From: Fonticella tunisiensis | GTDB lineage: Bacteria; Bacillota; Clostridia; Clostridiales; Caloramatoraceae | Reading direction: 5' to 3' | Assembly: GCF_004364155.1 (NCBI RefSeq) | Contig: NZ_SOAZ01000003.1 | Span: forward strand, 117,972-181,971 | Length of the DNA stretch: 64,000 bases | Part shown: positions 1 to 8,423 of the stretch, in pieces | Layout: the number at the start of each line of letters is the position of its first letter | Position numbering within the stretch: the stretch's first letter is position 1 | Notes under the pieces: generated by a model | What the model saw: the letters and a program-made list of their open reading frames with translations, nothing else | Told to the model about the DNA's origin: nothing | Database searches by the model: none | Position numbers and translations under genes: made by a program

Positions 1-1
1 C

Positions 2-1576
2 TGTTATGAAGAAGAGAACGAAAATAATATCTCTTCGGGGAAAAAGATAGTCGTTATTGGTTCCGGTCCTATTCGCATAGGCCAGGGAATTGAATTCGAC
101 TATTGCTCCGTTCATGGAATCTGGGCCATCAAAAAAGCCGGTTATGAGTCCATAATCATTAACAATAATCCTGAAACCGTAAGCACTGACTTTGATACTT
201 CCGATAAGCTGTATTTTGAATCCCTTAATATTGAAAACGTTATGAACGTCATAGAGCAGGAAAAGCCCGAGGGAGTCATAGTACAATACGGCGGACAGAC
301 GGCTATTAACCTGGCAAAGGAGTTAGAGGAAAATGGAGTAAGACTTCTTGGTACATCCTTTCACTCTATAGATTTAGCCGAGGATAGGGATAAATTTAGA
401 AGTTTCCTGGAAGCCCTGGGAATCAAAACTCCAGCAGGAATGGCAGTAAAAAATATTGAGGAAGGCATCTATGCTGCGGATAAATTAGGCTTTCCAGTAG
501 TAGTAAGACCTTCATACGTCATTGGCGGCCGTGCTATGGAAGTGGTATATGACAGAGAAAAGTTAATTCAATATATGAAAGAAGCGATAAATTATTCCAG
601 TGAACATCCCATCTTAATAGACCAGTACATAAAAGGTAAGGAAATAGAAGTGGATGCCATATCAGACGGAGATGATGTTCTAATTCCGGGTATTATGGAA
701 CACATCGAGAGAAGTGGCATCCATTCTGGAGACAGCATCACCGTTTATCCAGCTCGAAGCCTAAAGCAGGAAACTGTTAATGAGCTGGTTGAAGCGACAC
801 GCAAAATAGCAAGGGGCTTAAATATAAAAGGACTTATAAACATCCAGTTTGTATATAATGGAAAAGATCTCTATATTATTGAAGTAAATCCCAGGGCTTC
901 CAGAACTGTACCTGTTTTAAGCAAGGTTACAGGAGTTCCCATAATACAGATTGCCACTCAGGTAATACTTGGCGATAGGCTCTGCGAAATCCTTCCAAAT
1001 ACGGGGCTAATAGAAAATAAAGATTTATATGCTGTAAAAGTTCCTGTATTCTCCCATGAAAAGCTTCAGGAAGTTGATGTTTACCTGGGGCCTGAAATGA
1101 AATCCACCGGTGAGGTTTTGGGAATCGATAAGGAGTATGATAAAGCACTCTACAAGGGATTTATTGCTGCAGGCTTTAATATCCCAACCTCTGGAAATAT
1201 ATATGTTTCCTTAAAAGAAGTGGACAGAAAGGAAGGTCTTAAAGTTATAAAAGACTATATAGGCAAGGGCTTTAAAATCTACTGTTCAGAGGGTACATGG
1301 AAATTTTTAAAGGATAACAACATTCCCAGTGAAGCCCTATCCTTCCAGCATGCCATGGAAGCCATAGAAAAAGGAAAAATCCAGGCAGTTCTTAATATCC
1401 CTACGAAGGGAAATGATACGGAAAGAAAAGGATTTAAAATCAGAAGAAAGGCATTGGAGTATAGAATTCCCCTCTTTACCTGTCTGGATACAGTCCGTCA
1501 ATTTTTGAAAGCTATTATCGTAAAACAAAGGCAGGAAGAAATTCATGTGCTGTCCCTAAAGGAATATTATTTATAA
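2..1576 (+). CDS. carB: Carbamoyl-phosphate synthase large subunit, C-terminal part (partial)
   Basis: The reading frame is open from base 2, so the 5' end lies outside the window; 524 residues are visible. The large subunit makes carbamoyl phosphate from bicarbonate, ATP and glutamine-derived ammonia for pyrimidine and arginine synthesis. The visible part begins just before the second synthetase half, marked by GSGPIRIGQGIEFDY near residue 20. It continues through the ATP-grasp domain with GGRAMEVVYD and the metal/ATP-binding EVNPRASRTVP, and ends in the roughly 140-residue MGS-like regulatory domain. An internal ATG at 242 is not the start, because the conserved motif lies upstream of it in frame. 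The stop is TAA. No lesion is seen. Confidence 0.95.
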   Translation, partial: CYEEENENNISSGKKIVVIGSGPIRIGQGIEFDYCSVHGIWAIKKAGYESIIINNNPETVSTDFDTSDKLYFESLNIENVMNVIEQEKPEGVIVQYGGQTAINLAKELEENGVRLLGTSFHSIDLAEDRDKFRSFLEALGIKTPAGMAVKNIEEGIYAADKLGFPVVVRPSYVIGGRAMEVVYDREKLIQYMKEAINYSSEHPILIDQYIKGKEIEVDAISDGDDVLIPGIMEHIERSGIHSGDSITVYPARSLKQETVNELVEATRKIARGLNIKGLINIQFVYNGKDLYIIEVNPRASRTVPVLSKVTGVPIIQIATQVILGDRLCEILPNTGLIENKDLYAVKVPVFSHEKLQEVDVYLGPEMKSTGEVLGIDKEYDKALYKGFIAAGFNIPTSGNIYVSLKEVDRKEGLKVIKDYIGKGFKIYCSEGTWKFLKDNNIPSEALSFQHAMEAIEKGKIQAVLNIPTKGNDTERKGFKIRRKALEYRIPLFTCLDTVRQFLKAIIVKQRQEEIHVLSLKEYYL

Positions 1577-1632
1577 GTAAAGATATTGTCGCTGCTACGC
1601 TTCGAAAAGAAGTTCTATGGCACCGGATTCGC

Positions 1633-1686
1633 AGAGCCTAAGAAGGTTCGCTCTCCCTCAAACACCGCGAACCCTTCTAAGGCTCT
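1633..1686. repeat. Imperfect inverted repeat downstream of carB
   Basis: Arms at about 1633-1651 and 1667-1686 are near-complementary (AGAGCCTAAGAAGGTTCGC against the reverse complement of GCGAACCCTTCTAAGGCTCT). The loop is short and there is no long U tract on the carB strand. It may be a weak terminator or a small dispersed palindrome. A separate perfect 13-bp palindrome at 16041-16084 uses related GAACCTTC sequence. Confidence 0.55.
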
Positions 1687-1767
1687 GCTTCATCCTTTAA
1701 AAATGTAAAATTATATGTTAAAATTTCAATAAATGTAATTCTAATATTTGGGAATGGGGTTGAGTAA

Positions 1768-2166
1768 ATGAATTTTATTAAAGAACTGGGATTTATTATA
1801 GTTATTTACATAGTATTTAGTTTGTTAGAAAAAAAATATGCACTGCGTGCAAGGTATGAATTTTATAAAGGCTTTAGAAATATCGTTATATTTAGTACAA
1901 TATTTTCCTTTATCGCTTTCATACTTATAGAAATTTTTAAAAATAACTATTTAAATTCCATAGGCATAAACACGGAAATAATTCAAATTATATTATTTAT
2001 ACCAATTTCCTTGTATTTATGGATTAAAAATGAAAATCAAACAGAAGATTCAGTACAGGAAAAAACAAAGTATAAAGATGTTGAAATAGATTTCTGCTAT
2101 TTTTGTGGAAGCGAATTGGATGATAGTAACATATGTCCAAACTGCGGCAAAGAATTAGACAGATAG
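1768..2166 (+). CDS. Small membrane protein with C-terminal zinc ribbon
   Basis: This 132-residue protein is not assigned to a named family. It has three likely membrane segments (about residues 5-20, 36-58 and 70-87), a charged linker, and a C-terminal CxxC...CxxC zinc ribbon (CYFCG, then CPNCG, residues about 110-130). The start has a GGGG ribosome binding site. Zinc-ribbon membrane proteins of this shape occur in Firmicutes with unknown function. The last 60 or so bases are duplicated, almost identically, at 6417-6479, where they are fused to unrelated sequence. Confidence 0.7.
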   Translation: MNFIKELGFIIVIYIVFSLLEKKYALRARYEFYKGFRNIVIFSTIFSFIAFILIEIFKNNYLNSIGINTEIIQIILFIPISLYLWIKNENQTEDSVQEKTKYKDVEIDFCYFCGSELDDSNICPNCGKELDR

Positions 2167-2192
2167 TGTACTTGTAACCTTAATAAAAGACA

Positions 2193-2264
2193 TATAAATC
2201 AAGGGATTTTTAAAGAGGCTGGTATCTAACCAGCCCCTTATTGTTTCCATATGGTTTAACCAAC
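2193..2264 (+). repeat. Scrap of an ABC-2 permease 3' end plus terminator
   Basis: About 70 bases match 37567-37636, where they form the last codons, stop and terminator of an ABC-2 permease gene. Read in that frame, this copy gives YKSRDF-stop against YKSKDF-stop in the intact gene. It then has the same hairpin, GGCTGGTATCTAACCAGCC. The scrap now sits downstream of the zinc-ribbon gene and could serve as its terminator. Confidence 0.7.
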
Positions 2265-2304
2265 AAGTTGATCTCTGTAACTACCTTCAAATTTATCTCA
2301 AATA

Positions 2305-3402
2305 TCATGCTTCCCTGCTTTTTATCATAAAATCCAGCAGTTTGCTAATTGCCCTGTCAAGGTTTATATTATCCGGAGTTTTCAGCCACCTATCAGAAAT
2401 CACAACATGCCTGCAGCTGCTGGATTTACTTTTCAGGTAGGAATAAATTATTTGGGCCTCGTCAATATCCTCTCTTCCAACTTCTATTGAGTTATTTTTG
2501 GCTTTATTATTAAAGTAGTATATAATATTAGTTTTTAATGTAGCTTTTAATTCTTCAATATCCCCTGGCACATACCTTTCGCTGAAAAGCACCTTGTTTC
2601 CCTTAATAAGGAAAAGCTTAAAGCTGTCGTCCCTTAAATCCTCAACAACAGCTATGTTTTTGTTCTCCTCCGTATATTCAACAACCCTGGCCTTATTGAT
2701 TAGATATTTTACCGCACTTATATAGTCCCTATACCTGGCAGCCCTTTCAAAATCAAAGCTCTCCGCGGCACTGTTCATGTTATATTTCATTTCCTCAAGT
2801 ATATTTTCATCGCTCCCCTTTAGGAGCCCTACTATTCTATCAACTATTGCAAGGTACTCTTCATTTGGAGAATCCTCCAAACACATGCCGATACACAGCC
2901 CCAGGGAATAATTAAGGCAGGCCGAACCCCTTCTTGAGTTGTTGCTGCACAGTATTTTGCAGCATTCCTTAATACCTTGAAGCCCTCTTTCCACTGTGTT
3001 CCTGTTGGTGTATGGCCCAAAATGCAGGCTTTCATCATCCCTGTTGGCTTCGCTGGTGATTTCAATTTCAGGATATTTTTCCTTGATTCCTACCCTTATA
3101 TAAACATAGGATTTAGGGCTTTTCATCAGCTTGTTGTATATAGGCTTCATTTCCTTTATCAGTTTACATTCCAGCATAAAGGCTTCAAACTCGGTATCAG
3201 TAAGTTTATAGTCAAAATCCTTTAAGTTTTGTACTAGCTTTACAACCTTTGGTGGCTGGGACCTTGAGCTTTGAAAATATGATGAAACTCTGCTCTTTAG
3301 GTTTTTGGATTTTCCTACGTATATCACGCTGCCCAGGGAATCCTTCATAAGATATACCCCCGGACAGGATGGGAGTCTTTTGATTTTTTCCTTTAAGTCC
3401 AC
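2305..3402 (-). CDS. UvrC-like GIY-YIG nuclease lacking the C-terminal nuclease half
   Basis: This 365-residue protein resembles the N-terminal half of excinuclease subunit UvrC (usually about 600 residues). The GIY-YIG motif is seen as GVYLMKD and YVGKSKNL at residues 15-35, and a UVR-type helical pair (ESFDFERAARYRDYI) lies near residue 215. The RNase H-like nuclease and the helix-hairpin-helix repeats of full UvrC are missing, which gives a Cho-like architecture. Cho makes the 3' incision in nucleotide excision repair; the role here is inferred. The start is GTG with GGAGGA six bases upstream, and this GTG overlaps the stop of an upstream acetyltransferase remnant. A piece of this gene is duplicated at about 44196-44281. 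Confidence 0.75.
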   Translation of the reverse strand: MDLKEKIKRLPSCPGVYLMKDSLGSVIYVGKSKNLKSRVSSYFQSSRSQPPKVVKLVQNLKDFDYKLTDTEFEAFMLECKLIKEMKPIYNKLMKSPKSYVYIRVGIKEKYPEIEITSEANRDDESLHFGPYTNRNTVERGLQGIKECCKILCSNNSRRGSACLNYSLGLCIGMCLEDSPNEEYLAIVDRIVGLLKGSDENILEEMKYNMNSAAESFDFERAARYRDYISAVKYLINKARVVEYTEENKNIAVVEDLRDDSFKLFLIKGNKVLFSERYVPGDIEELKATLKTNIIYYFNNKAKNNSIEVGREDIDEAQIIYSYLKSKSSSCRHVVISDRWLKTPDNINLDRAISKLLDFMIKSREA

Positions 3403-3640
3403 GCTATCTCCTCCAAAATATGTTGAGCCTCATCCCTATAGATTCTCATAACATACTCCGGCTCATCCTCACCATCTATCTATATTCTATATTGTTTTAA
3501 GGAATTTAAAACCTGCCCTTTCATAGGTTTTTATTGCAGCTATATTCTTCGGTTCATGCCCAATGATTCAGCTTATGCCACTCCCCTTTCCCATAGGCCT
3601 GGTCTTTAATGTAATTGCTCATACTACATTTTACTCTAAA
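3393..3640 (-). pseudogene. GNAT acetyltransferase remnant upstream of the UvrC-like gene
   Basis: Reading the minus strand gives EPKNIAAIKTYERAGFKF, the acetyl-CoA-proximal signature of aminoglycoside 6'-type GNAT enzymes. After a frame change it continues with EDEPEYVMRIYRDEAQHI and a stop overlapping the GTG of the UvrC-like gene. No continuous frame joins the pieces, so it is a decayed 3' end. Parts of it recur in the scrap at 44281-44370. Confidence 0.6.
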
Positions 3641-3715
3641 TTTCTACTTTTTTTGCAACTCAGAACTCCATCCTGAATATTATACCATAGGAAGCTAATG
3701 CAAAGAGGTGATATT

Positions 3716-4006
3716 ATGATCTGTGGTCATACCCATTATTATGAAGGAATAACCTCCTGTGAGCATGGGCACGTCCATGGCTTTGCTGGATTTACAAGTT
3801 ATGCCCCTGATACTCCAGGGCATGTACACTATATCCGAGGTGTAACAACCTATAATAACGGACATGTTCATGAATATTGTTTTTATACCTGCCCTGCTGT
3901 CCCACTGCCAGGAGGGGGCCATACCCATCTTATAAAGGGGAAAACAGCATATGCCGCAGGCCATATCCATCGAATGAAGGTTTACTCAAGCGATGAAATC
4001 ATGTAG
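3716..4006 (+). CDS. YmaF family histidine-rich protein, copy 1
   Basis: This 96-residue protein is made of repeated His-containing units (CGHTHYY, HGHVHGF, PGHVHYI, NGHVHEY, GHTHLI, AGHIHRM), the hallmark of the YmaF family found in Bacilli and Clostridia. The family function is unknown to me; the six evenly spaced H-x-H units suggest metal binding (inference). ATG 3716 is chosen because AGAGGTG lies six bases upstream; a longer in-frame start at 3698 has no such site. An almost identical gene lies at 46210-46500, and a ruined third copy at about 44428-44640. Flanking sequence is duplicated as well. Confidence 0.8.
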   Translation: MICGHTHYYEGITSCEHGHVHGFAGFTSYAPDTPGHVHYIRGVTTYNNGHVHEYCFYTCPAVPLPGGGHTHLIKGKTAYAAGHIHRMKVYSSDEIM

Positions 4007-4078
4007 ATAAGTACGAAACAAGAGGCTGTTGAATAGCTTAGGATCTCTGCAACTTCCGCTATACATTGATCTGACTAA

Positions 4079-4102
4079 GGAGCGGGCGTTGAAACCCGCT
4101 CC
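4079..4102 (+). terminator. Hairpin downstream of YmaF copy 1
   Basis: GGAGCGGG and CCCGCTCC form an 8-bp stem around an 8-base loop, followed by a T-rich stretch. The equivalent hairpin after YmaF copy 2 (46573-46596) keeps the stem with one mismatch. Confidence 0.6.
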
Positions 4103-4283
4103 CTGAGTTTTCCGCCACAAACTTTAAATAAAATAGCAGCCTTTATCAGGCTACCTAAATTTTTTTTATGCAAATATATTCTTAACTGCATCCGGTTGTA
4201 CCACATGCCATTGCTTCTAAAGGTATCATACCAAAACCTTCATACCATGATGTAAACAAACAAATATCTGAATCTGTGTAAAC

Positions 4284-4329
4284 TCAAGTGCCAGGCACTT
4301 AAATAACTCATAACTCATGAGCCTGTCAC
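4284..4329. repeat. Palindrome and shared 18-mer at the cut end of IS21
   Basis: AAGTGCCAGGCACTT is a palindrome in the tail of the 4007-4325 gap. Next to it, AACTCATGAGCCTGTCAC (about 4312-4329) occurs again at about 9281-9297. In both places it covers the stop region of a minus-strand gene (IS21 transposase here, phosphomevalonate kinase there). No other gene is seen in 4007-4325. Confidence 0.5.
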
Positions 4330-5462
4330 TTTAGCCCGTAAAGCCTATTATGCCTGACAATTTCTCTATAGCTTTCATCAAGAGGAATTACATGATTTGC
4401 AGTTATCTTTACAACAACACGGCTGTAGGCATACTTAGGTGACACAGAGTATTCGTGAAGGCCATTGTTAAGGTGAATCCGACCATACCCGTTTGCCTTT
4501 ACTGTAAGGTATTTACTAGTGTCAAATGAGACTGAAGGTAAATCGAGGAGAGCTGCTTTATCTTCTGCATAGAGTTCTTCTATTGTGGCATTCTTTCGAT
4601 AATGCTCTCTTTGCGAGTCTTCATCGCACCTTTTTAAAATCTGTTCATTAAACTCTTTGAGACTATGAAATTCAGGCACTGGCACGAGCATATTGCTTCT
4701 ATGGTACCCAACTTTTCGTTCAACATTGCCCTTCTCATGGCCTGCTTCTACATTACAGAAGGCCGATTCAAACCTGTAATGTTCCATAAACCTCACGAAA
4801 TCATCAGTTAAGTTTCTACCACCATCTTTCAATACTTTAGTTACTATTGTTCTTGTATTATCAAACCATATTCTTTGAGGCACTCCACCAATGTATTCAA
4901 AAATTGCAGTCAGACCCTCAAAGAGGCATTCCTGGTTTTCACCCTTAAAGAGTTGGAAAAAGCCTTTATTGCTATACGGAAACGATAGGTTTAAATATTT
5001 TCCACTGAATAGCTTTCCATTTTCATAAAACTCTGCATCGCCAAAGTCTGCCTGGGCTTCGCCCGGAATGTGCTCAAGGGGAATATACCCACATTTCTCC
5101 TTGCCGAAAATCTCTTTTCTCTTTTCAGCAACGTACCCTGCTACTGTACGATAGGAGACATCGAAGTCTTCTGGATATTTCTCAATCAGCCTGTCATAAA
5201 TACGCTTTGCAGTATGCCTTTGCTTTCGCTTTGCCATTTTGTCAGCATTAAGCCACTCATCAATTGTAGCTTTGTAGGGATCAAGGCTCGGATAACTGCA
5301 CCCATGTGAAATCGTTGGTTTTTCTTTGTTCCAATCATCCTTTTCAAGCCGTGCCCTCACAGTCTTTCTGTCAAAACCAGTTTCTCTTGAAATTTGAGAA
5401 ATATTTTTTCCTTCCACGAAGAACATTCCTCTGGTATTATGTTCTTGAGTCATTGTTAGCAC
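4326..5462 (-). CDS. istA: IS21-family transposase IstA, probably 3'-truncated
   Basis: This 378-residue protein has an N-terminal helix-turn-helix (NISQISRETGFDRKTVRARL, residues about 19-38) followed by an rve-type DDE core. Visible core motifs are GEAQADFGDAEF, RIWFDNTR and GHEKGNVERKVGYHR. IstA inserts IS21 elements together with the AAA+ helper IstB. Usual length is 400-500 residues; this one ends soon after EIVRHNRLYGLK. No istB follows, so the element is incomplete and probably immobile by itself. Upstream, 5530-5600 carries the repeated terminal sequence typical of IS21 ends. Confidence 0.88.
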   Translation of the reverse strand: MLTMTQEHNTRGMFFVEGKNISQISRETGFDRKTVRARLEKDDWNKEKPTISHGCSYPSLDPYKATIDEWLNADKMAKRKQRHTAKRIYDRLIEKYPEDFDVSYRTVAGYVAEKRKEIFGKEKCGYIPLEHIPGEAQADFGDAEFYENGKLFSGKYLNLSFPYSNKGFFQLFKGENQECLFEGLTAIFEYIGGVPQRIWFDNTRTIVTKVLKDGGRNLTDDFVRFMEHYRFESAFCNVEAGHEKGNVERKVGYHRSNMLVPVPEFHSLKEFNEQILKRCDEDSQREHYRKNATIEELYAEDKAALLDLPSVSFDTSKYLTVKANGYGRIHLNNGLHEYSVSPKYAYSRVVVKITANHVIPLDESYREIVRHNRLYGLK

Positions 5463-5524
5463 TCCCCATTCCTCCCTTGTAATGAGATTGGTCTCTCTAT
5501 TACAAGGATAAATTTATGGTGTGG

Positions 5525-5605
5525 TGCCTGCAATGGCTTTTTGCAATTCTGGGGAATTCTTGTTTGCAAAAGTGGGGAATTTTATTTGCAACTCTGTCCA
5601 TTTCT
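5525..5605. mobile_element. IS21-type terminal repeat region
   Basis: Two spaced copies of a GTGGGGAATT/TTTGCAA motif lie upstream of istA (for instance TTGCAAAAGTGGGGAATTT), as expected for the multiple transposase-binding sites at IS21 ends. A closely related arrangement in inverse orientation lies at 62250-62330, with the same CCTGCAATGG outer motif. Confidence 0.6.
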
Positions 5606-5621
5606 ATTATGCAATAAACAT

Positions 5622-6104
5622 ATGGAAGACAACAAATTGCTATGGACTGATTGTATAGATAATCAGGGTTATTATATAATTTATGATTTAAATACCTCAG
5701 AGATTAAAAAATATAAATCTGAATTTAGATATCCAGGTTATGCTAGGCTGAGCAATAATAAAATATACTCCATTAATTTCCATGATTTCTCAAGCTGGAG
5801 GACAAATGAATTGGGAGTATACGATTTATCAACGGGAAAATACACCAGGATAAAATCCGAGCATATTAATGGATTCAATGTTTATAAGGATACTGTGTGT
5901 GTTAAGAGTAATGAAGATCTGCTTGAAATATATAAGAATGAGAATGGTGAAATTCATCAAGTTAAAAACTTAACAGAAATTTCTCGAATCGATTCAATTT
6001 CATTTTCTCATAAGGGAGATCTTATTGTTGGAAGAGATGCTCTAACACCAGATTCCAATGCAGAGATATATTTGTTGGATATTAAGTATATTATTAAAGA
6101 TTAA
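5622..6104 (+). pseudogene. Beta-propeller-like protein, 5' end replaced by IS21
   Basis: The frame is open from 5541, but its first 27 residues are translated IS21 end sequence, so the native part starts near ATG 5622 (160 residues). Repeating units with Asp-Leu-x-Thr-Gly-like turns (IYDLNTSEI, VYDLSTGKYTRI, IYLLDIKY) suggest blades of a WD40/TolB-like propeller. It is probably a C-terminal remnant of a longer gene cut by the insertion. It has no clear ribosome binding site. The exact family is not recognised. Confidence 0.5.
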
Positions 6105-6122
6105 TGCTTCTGGTTTAATCTC

Positions 6123-6168
6123 GGGAGCATCCATAGTTTTGTGTAAATCACATCTATGGATGCTTCCC
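6123..6168. mobile_element. Solo IS256 left-end hairpin, copy A
   Basis: GGGAGCATCCATAG and CTATGGATGCTTCCC flank a loop containing TTGTGTAAATCAC. The same arrangement begins the IS256 element at 62359 and occurs alone at 34315. Stem bases differ between copies but pair in each. Confidence 0.7.
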
Positions 6169-6308
6169 CTAAAGATACTTGCCAATGTTTTTCCTTAATC
6201 TTAATAATCTGTCCTTCAGTTAGCCCAGTGGCCTTGATTAAGGTAGTCGCTATTTCATACTTTTACACACAAAAGTAAAGTGCAGTGGTCAAGCATTTTT
6301 GTAACACT

Positions 6309-6420
6309 TTAACCTAATACTTTTGATTTTCTATATCTCGCTTCAAATGGTGTAAGTCCTCCATTATATGTGTGAGGTCTTAGATGGTTATACCAAACAT
6401 AAGCAAAGTCGTTTATTGCT
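6309..6420 (-). pseudogene. DDE transposase/integrase C-terminal scrap
   Basis: The minus strand reads FAYVWYNHLRPHTYNGGL, then TPFEARYRKSKVLG and a stop. This is the typical C-terminal end of an rve-fold insertion-sequence transposase. Its upstream part is replaced at about 6417 by a copy of the zinc-ribbon gene tail. The 6105-6308 gap holds only the IS256 hairpin and weak palindromes. Confidence 0.7.
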
Positions 6421-6479
6421 ATTTTTGTGAAAGCGAATTGGATGATAGTAACATATGTCCAAACTGCGGCAAAGGATTA
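6417..6479 (+). repeat. Copy of the zinc-ribbon gene tail
   Basis: About 62 bases match 2095-2156 with roughly two mismatches and encode CYFCESELDDSNICPNCGK on the plus strand. They are flanked on one side by a transposase scrap and on the other by the HDOD gene, so they mark a recombination joint. Confidence 0.75.
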
Positions 6480-7351
6480 CAATTCTCAAGAGGCTGCCAC
6501 CCAAGTTGTTTGCTTACCTCATCGACTTTCTGTGGAAGAACTTCACTTATACTTTCAATATCCTGCATTGAAATGCCTAAAACTTCCATAGCCTTTTTAT
6601 CAAAAACATAGTTAGTATTCATACACAATAATCTTTCATAGTACAATGTACTAATAGAATCAGCTACATTCATAATAATTACATCTTCTAAATAACCATC
6701 AGCCATTAATGGAGTATGATGATGTTCTATAATAGCCTTAACATCATTAGGTAAATTCCATTTTTCACATAACAAAGCCCCTGCATGTGTATGTGTATAT
6801 CCTTGCATAATTAATCTCTCGGCCACGATCTGATGAATACCTTTATATTGCATTTTTACTACTTCATCGATAACATCCGGTAAACATACATCTATAACCA
6901 TCACCCCGATATCATGGATTAAACCATATGCGAAATATCTATAATTATCCTGCTTTCCTAATTTTTCTGCTAATATATTAGCTGCAATCGAAGTGCCTAA
7001 ACAATGTTTCCAGTATTTATCTCTGCTTAATTTCGTTGGTTTCCCCAGGTTATCTGGAAATAGAGACTTAATCAGATAAGCTATTATCAGTTTCTCTACG
7101 GTCATCATGCCCAAGTAAATAATTGCATCCGATAATGACTCCACTCTTCTTGCTAATTTAAAATAGCCAGAATTTATATTGACCAGCAGAGTCTCTTTTA
7201 AATTACCACACTTAGATATTTTTTCTGCAAGTTCTTCTATATTGAGGGATTCAGAGTCATTGAGCATAACCATTATTTCATTTATCTCTCGGTTCACTAC
7301 TGGTAAATCCTTAGATTCCTCTATGCGCTTAATTATCTCCGTATAATTCAT
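6419..7351 (-). CDS. HDOD domain signalling protein with chimeric C-terminus
   Basis: ATG 7351 is chosen for its AGGAGG site seven bases upstream; a TTG at 7369 has none. The protein is 310 residues. An HDOD domain spans most of it, marked by KISKCGNLKETLLVNINS, AIIYLGMMTVEKLI and YFAYGLIHDIGVMVID. HDOD proteins are HD-domain-like scaffolds in signalling, chemotaxis and stress. The last 20 or so residues, after GWQPLEN, are encoded by the reverse strand of a copied zinc-ribbon gene end (6417-6479), so the native C-terminus has been replaced. Whether the product is functional is unclear. Confidence 0.75.
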   Translation of the reverse strand: MNYTEIIKRIEESKDLPVVNREINEIMVMLNDSESLNIEELAEKISKCGNLKETLLVNINSGYFKLARRVESLSDAIIYLGMMTVEKLIIAYLIKSLFPDNLGKPTKLSRDKYWKHCLGTSIAANILAEKLGKQDNYRYFAYGLIHDIGVMVIDVCLPDVIDEVVKMQYKGIHQIVAERLIMQGYTHTHAGALLCEKWNLPNDVKAIIEHHHTPLMADGYLEDVIIMNVADSISTLYYERLLCMNTNYVFDKKAMEVLGISMQDIESISEVLPQKVDEVSKQLGWQPLENCNPLPQFGHMLLSSNSLSQK

Positions 7352-7479
7352 AACTGTCCTCCTATTCAATCTGGCTCCATTTAATATCTAGCTAAGTTTT
7401 CGTTAAATTAAGATGAAACTTTACTATTACGCCCTTTGCCAAATCATACCCATCTTATCCTCAATATTTGTCCATGAGC

Positions 7480-8334
7480 CTATTTTGTAAAGACATAATA
7501 AAAGCAATCCGGTTTCCAATCGAACCAGGTTATAAATTTCCGTTCTATAGCCTTATCCTTTAAATGCAAATCTTCATTTATTATGGTTGTATATGGAGGG
7601 GATAATTTTTTCTCCTTAGAAATTATACTAAAATATTCATAGAAGGTATCCAGGGCTTCTACACTTGTTTCAAAGCATTCAAAACTTATCTCGCCCTTAA
7701 TTGAATACATTCCTTTGAATCCGTTTATCGAAATAAACTGCTTGTTCCTATTCATTTTATCGATTAAATCCTTTGTAACCTTTTCAAATTTAAATGACAG
7801 AGGAATAAGTCCCTGACGTTTTCTAATATAATCAAGTTTATTAAAATCATCAAAACTTATATAAAAATTTTCCACTGTAAAATCCTCTTTCTTCATTCTT
7901 GGAGCATAATTTTCATCCTTTGATAAAATTATATTTGAGTATTTCATTTCAAATCCAAGCTTGGTATTTATACTTATGCTTTCAACATTTGTAGCATGGG
8001 TAGCAAAGGCAATTTGATTTATTCTTCCTTGTCGCAAAAATTCCTTGGCAATATCTAATATTTTGATGGCAAGTTCTCTACCAATTCCCTTTCCCCTATA
8101 TTTACTATGAACTCTCAATCCTTCCAGCCAGCCTGTCCCATCATAAAGAATGGAAAGTTTTGCACATCCAACTAACTTGTCATTGTTCCTATCGTATGCC
8201 CCTAAAAAGTAACCTTCATCTTCCACCCAATCATGAAAAACATAGGGTAAATAATCAGTTCCATCCCAAATATCCTTAGCTATATCAAGTAAATCGTTAT
8301 AGTCAAGGTGTGTAACTTTTTTAAAAATAATCAT
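7480..8334 (-). CDS. GNAT family N-acetyltransferase
   Basis: This 284-residue protein has an N-terminal GNAT domain of about 150 residues; the acetyl-CoA-binding motif A is VHSKYRGKGIGRELAIKIL near residue 75. The NVESISINTKLGFEM segment is the usual motif B. The C-terminal 130 residues form an extra domain without a family I recognise, and no substrate can be assigned. It stands alone between the HDOD gene and a MATE remnant. AGGCG precedes the start. Confidence 0.75.
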   Translation of the reverse strand: MIIFKKVTHLDYNDLLDIAKDIWDGTDYLPYVFHDWVEDEGYFLGAYDRNNDKLVGCAKLSILYDGTGWLEGLRVHSKYRGKGIGRELAIKILDIAKEFLRQGRINQIAFATHATNVESISINTKLGFEMKYSNIILSKDENYAPRMKKEDFTVENFYISFDDFNKLDYIRKRQGLIPLSFKFEKVTKDLIDKMNRNKQFISINGFKGMYSIKGEISFECFETSVEALDTFYEYFSIISKEKKLSPPYTTIINEDLHLKDKAIERKFITWFDWKPDCFYYVFTK

Positions 8335-8423
8335 TCTATCGCCTCCAGGAAAAATAAACTTTATTTAATTTTTGGAATAGTTAATGATTATCCGCACTTT
8401 AAGGAAGGTAGATGTTAATGTCG

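Noticed and set aside
242..244. ATG as the start of the carB frame
   Set aside because: The same frame is open to base 2 and encodes conserved CarB sequence upstream.
5541..5621. First 27 residues of the propeller-like frame
   Set aside because: They are translated IS21 terminal repeats, not native protein.
6209..6300. Additional RNA hairpins between IS scraps
   Set aside because: Stems are short and AT-rich, with no second copy for comparison.
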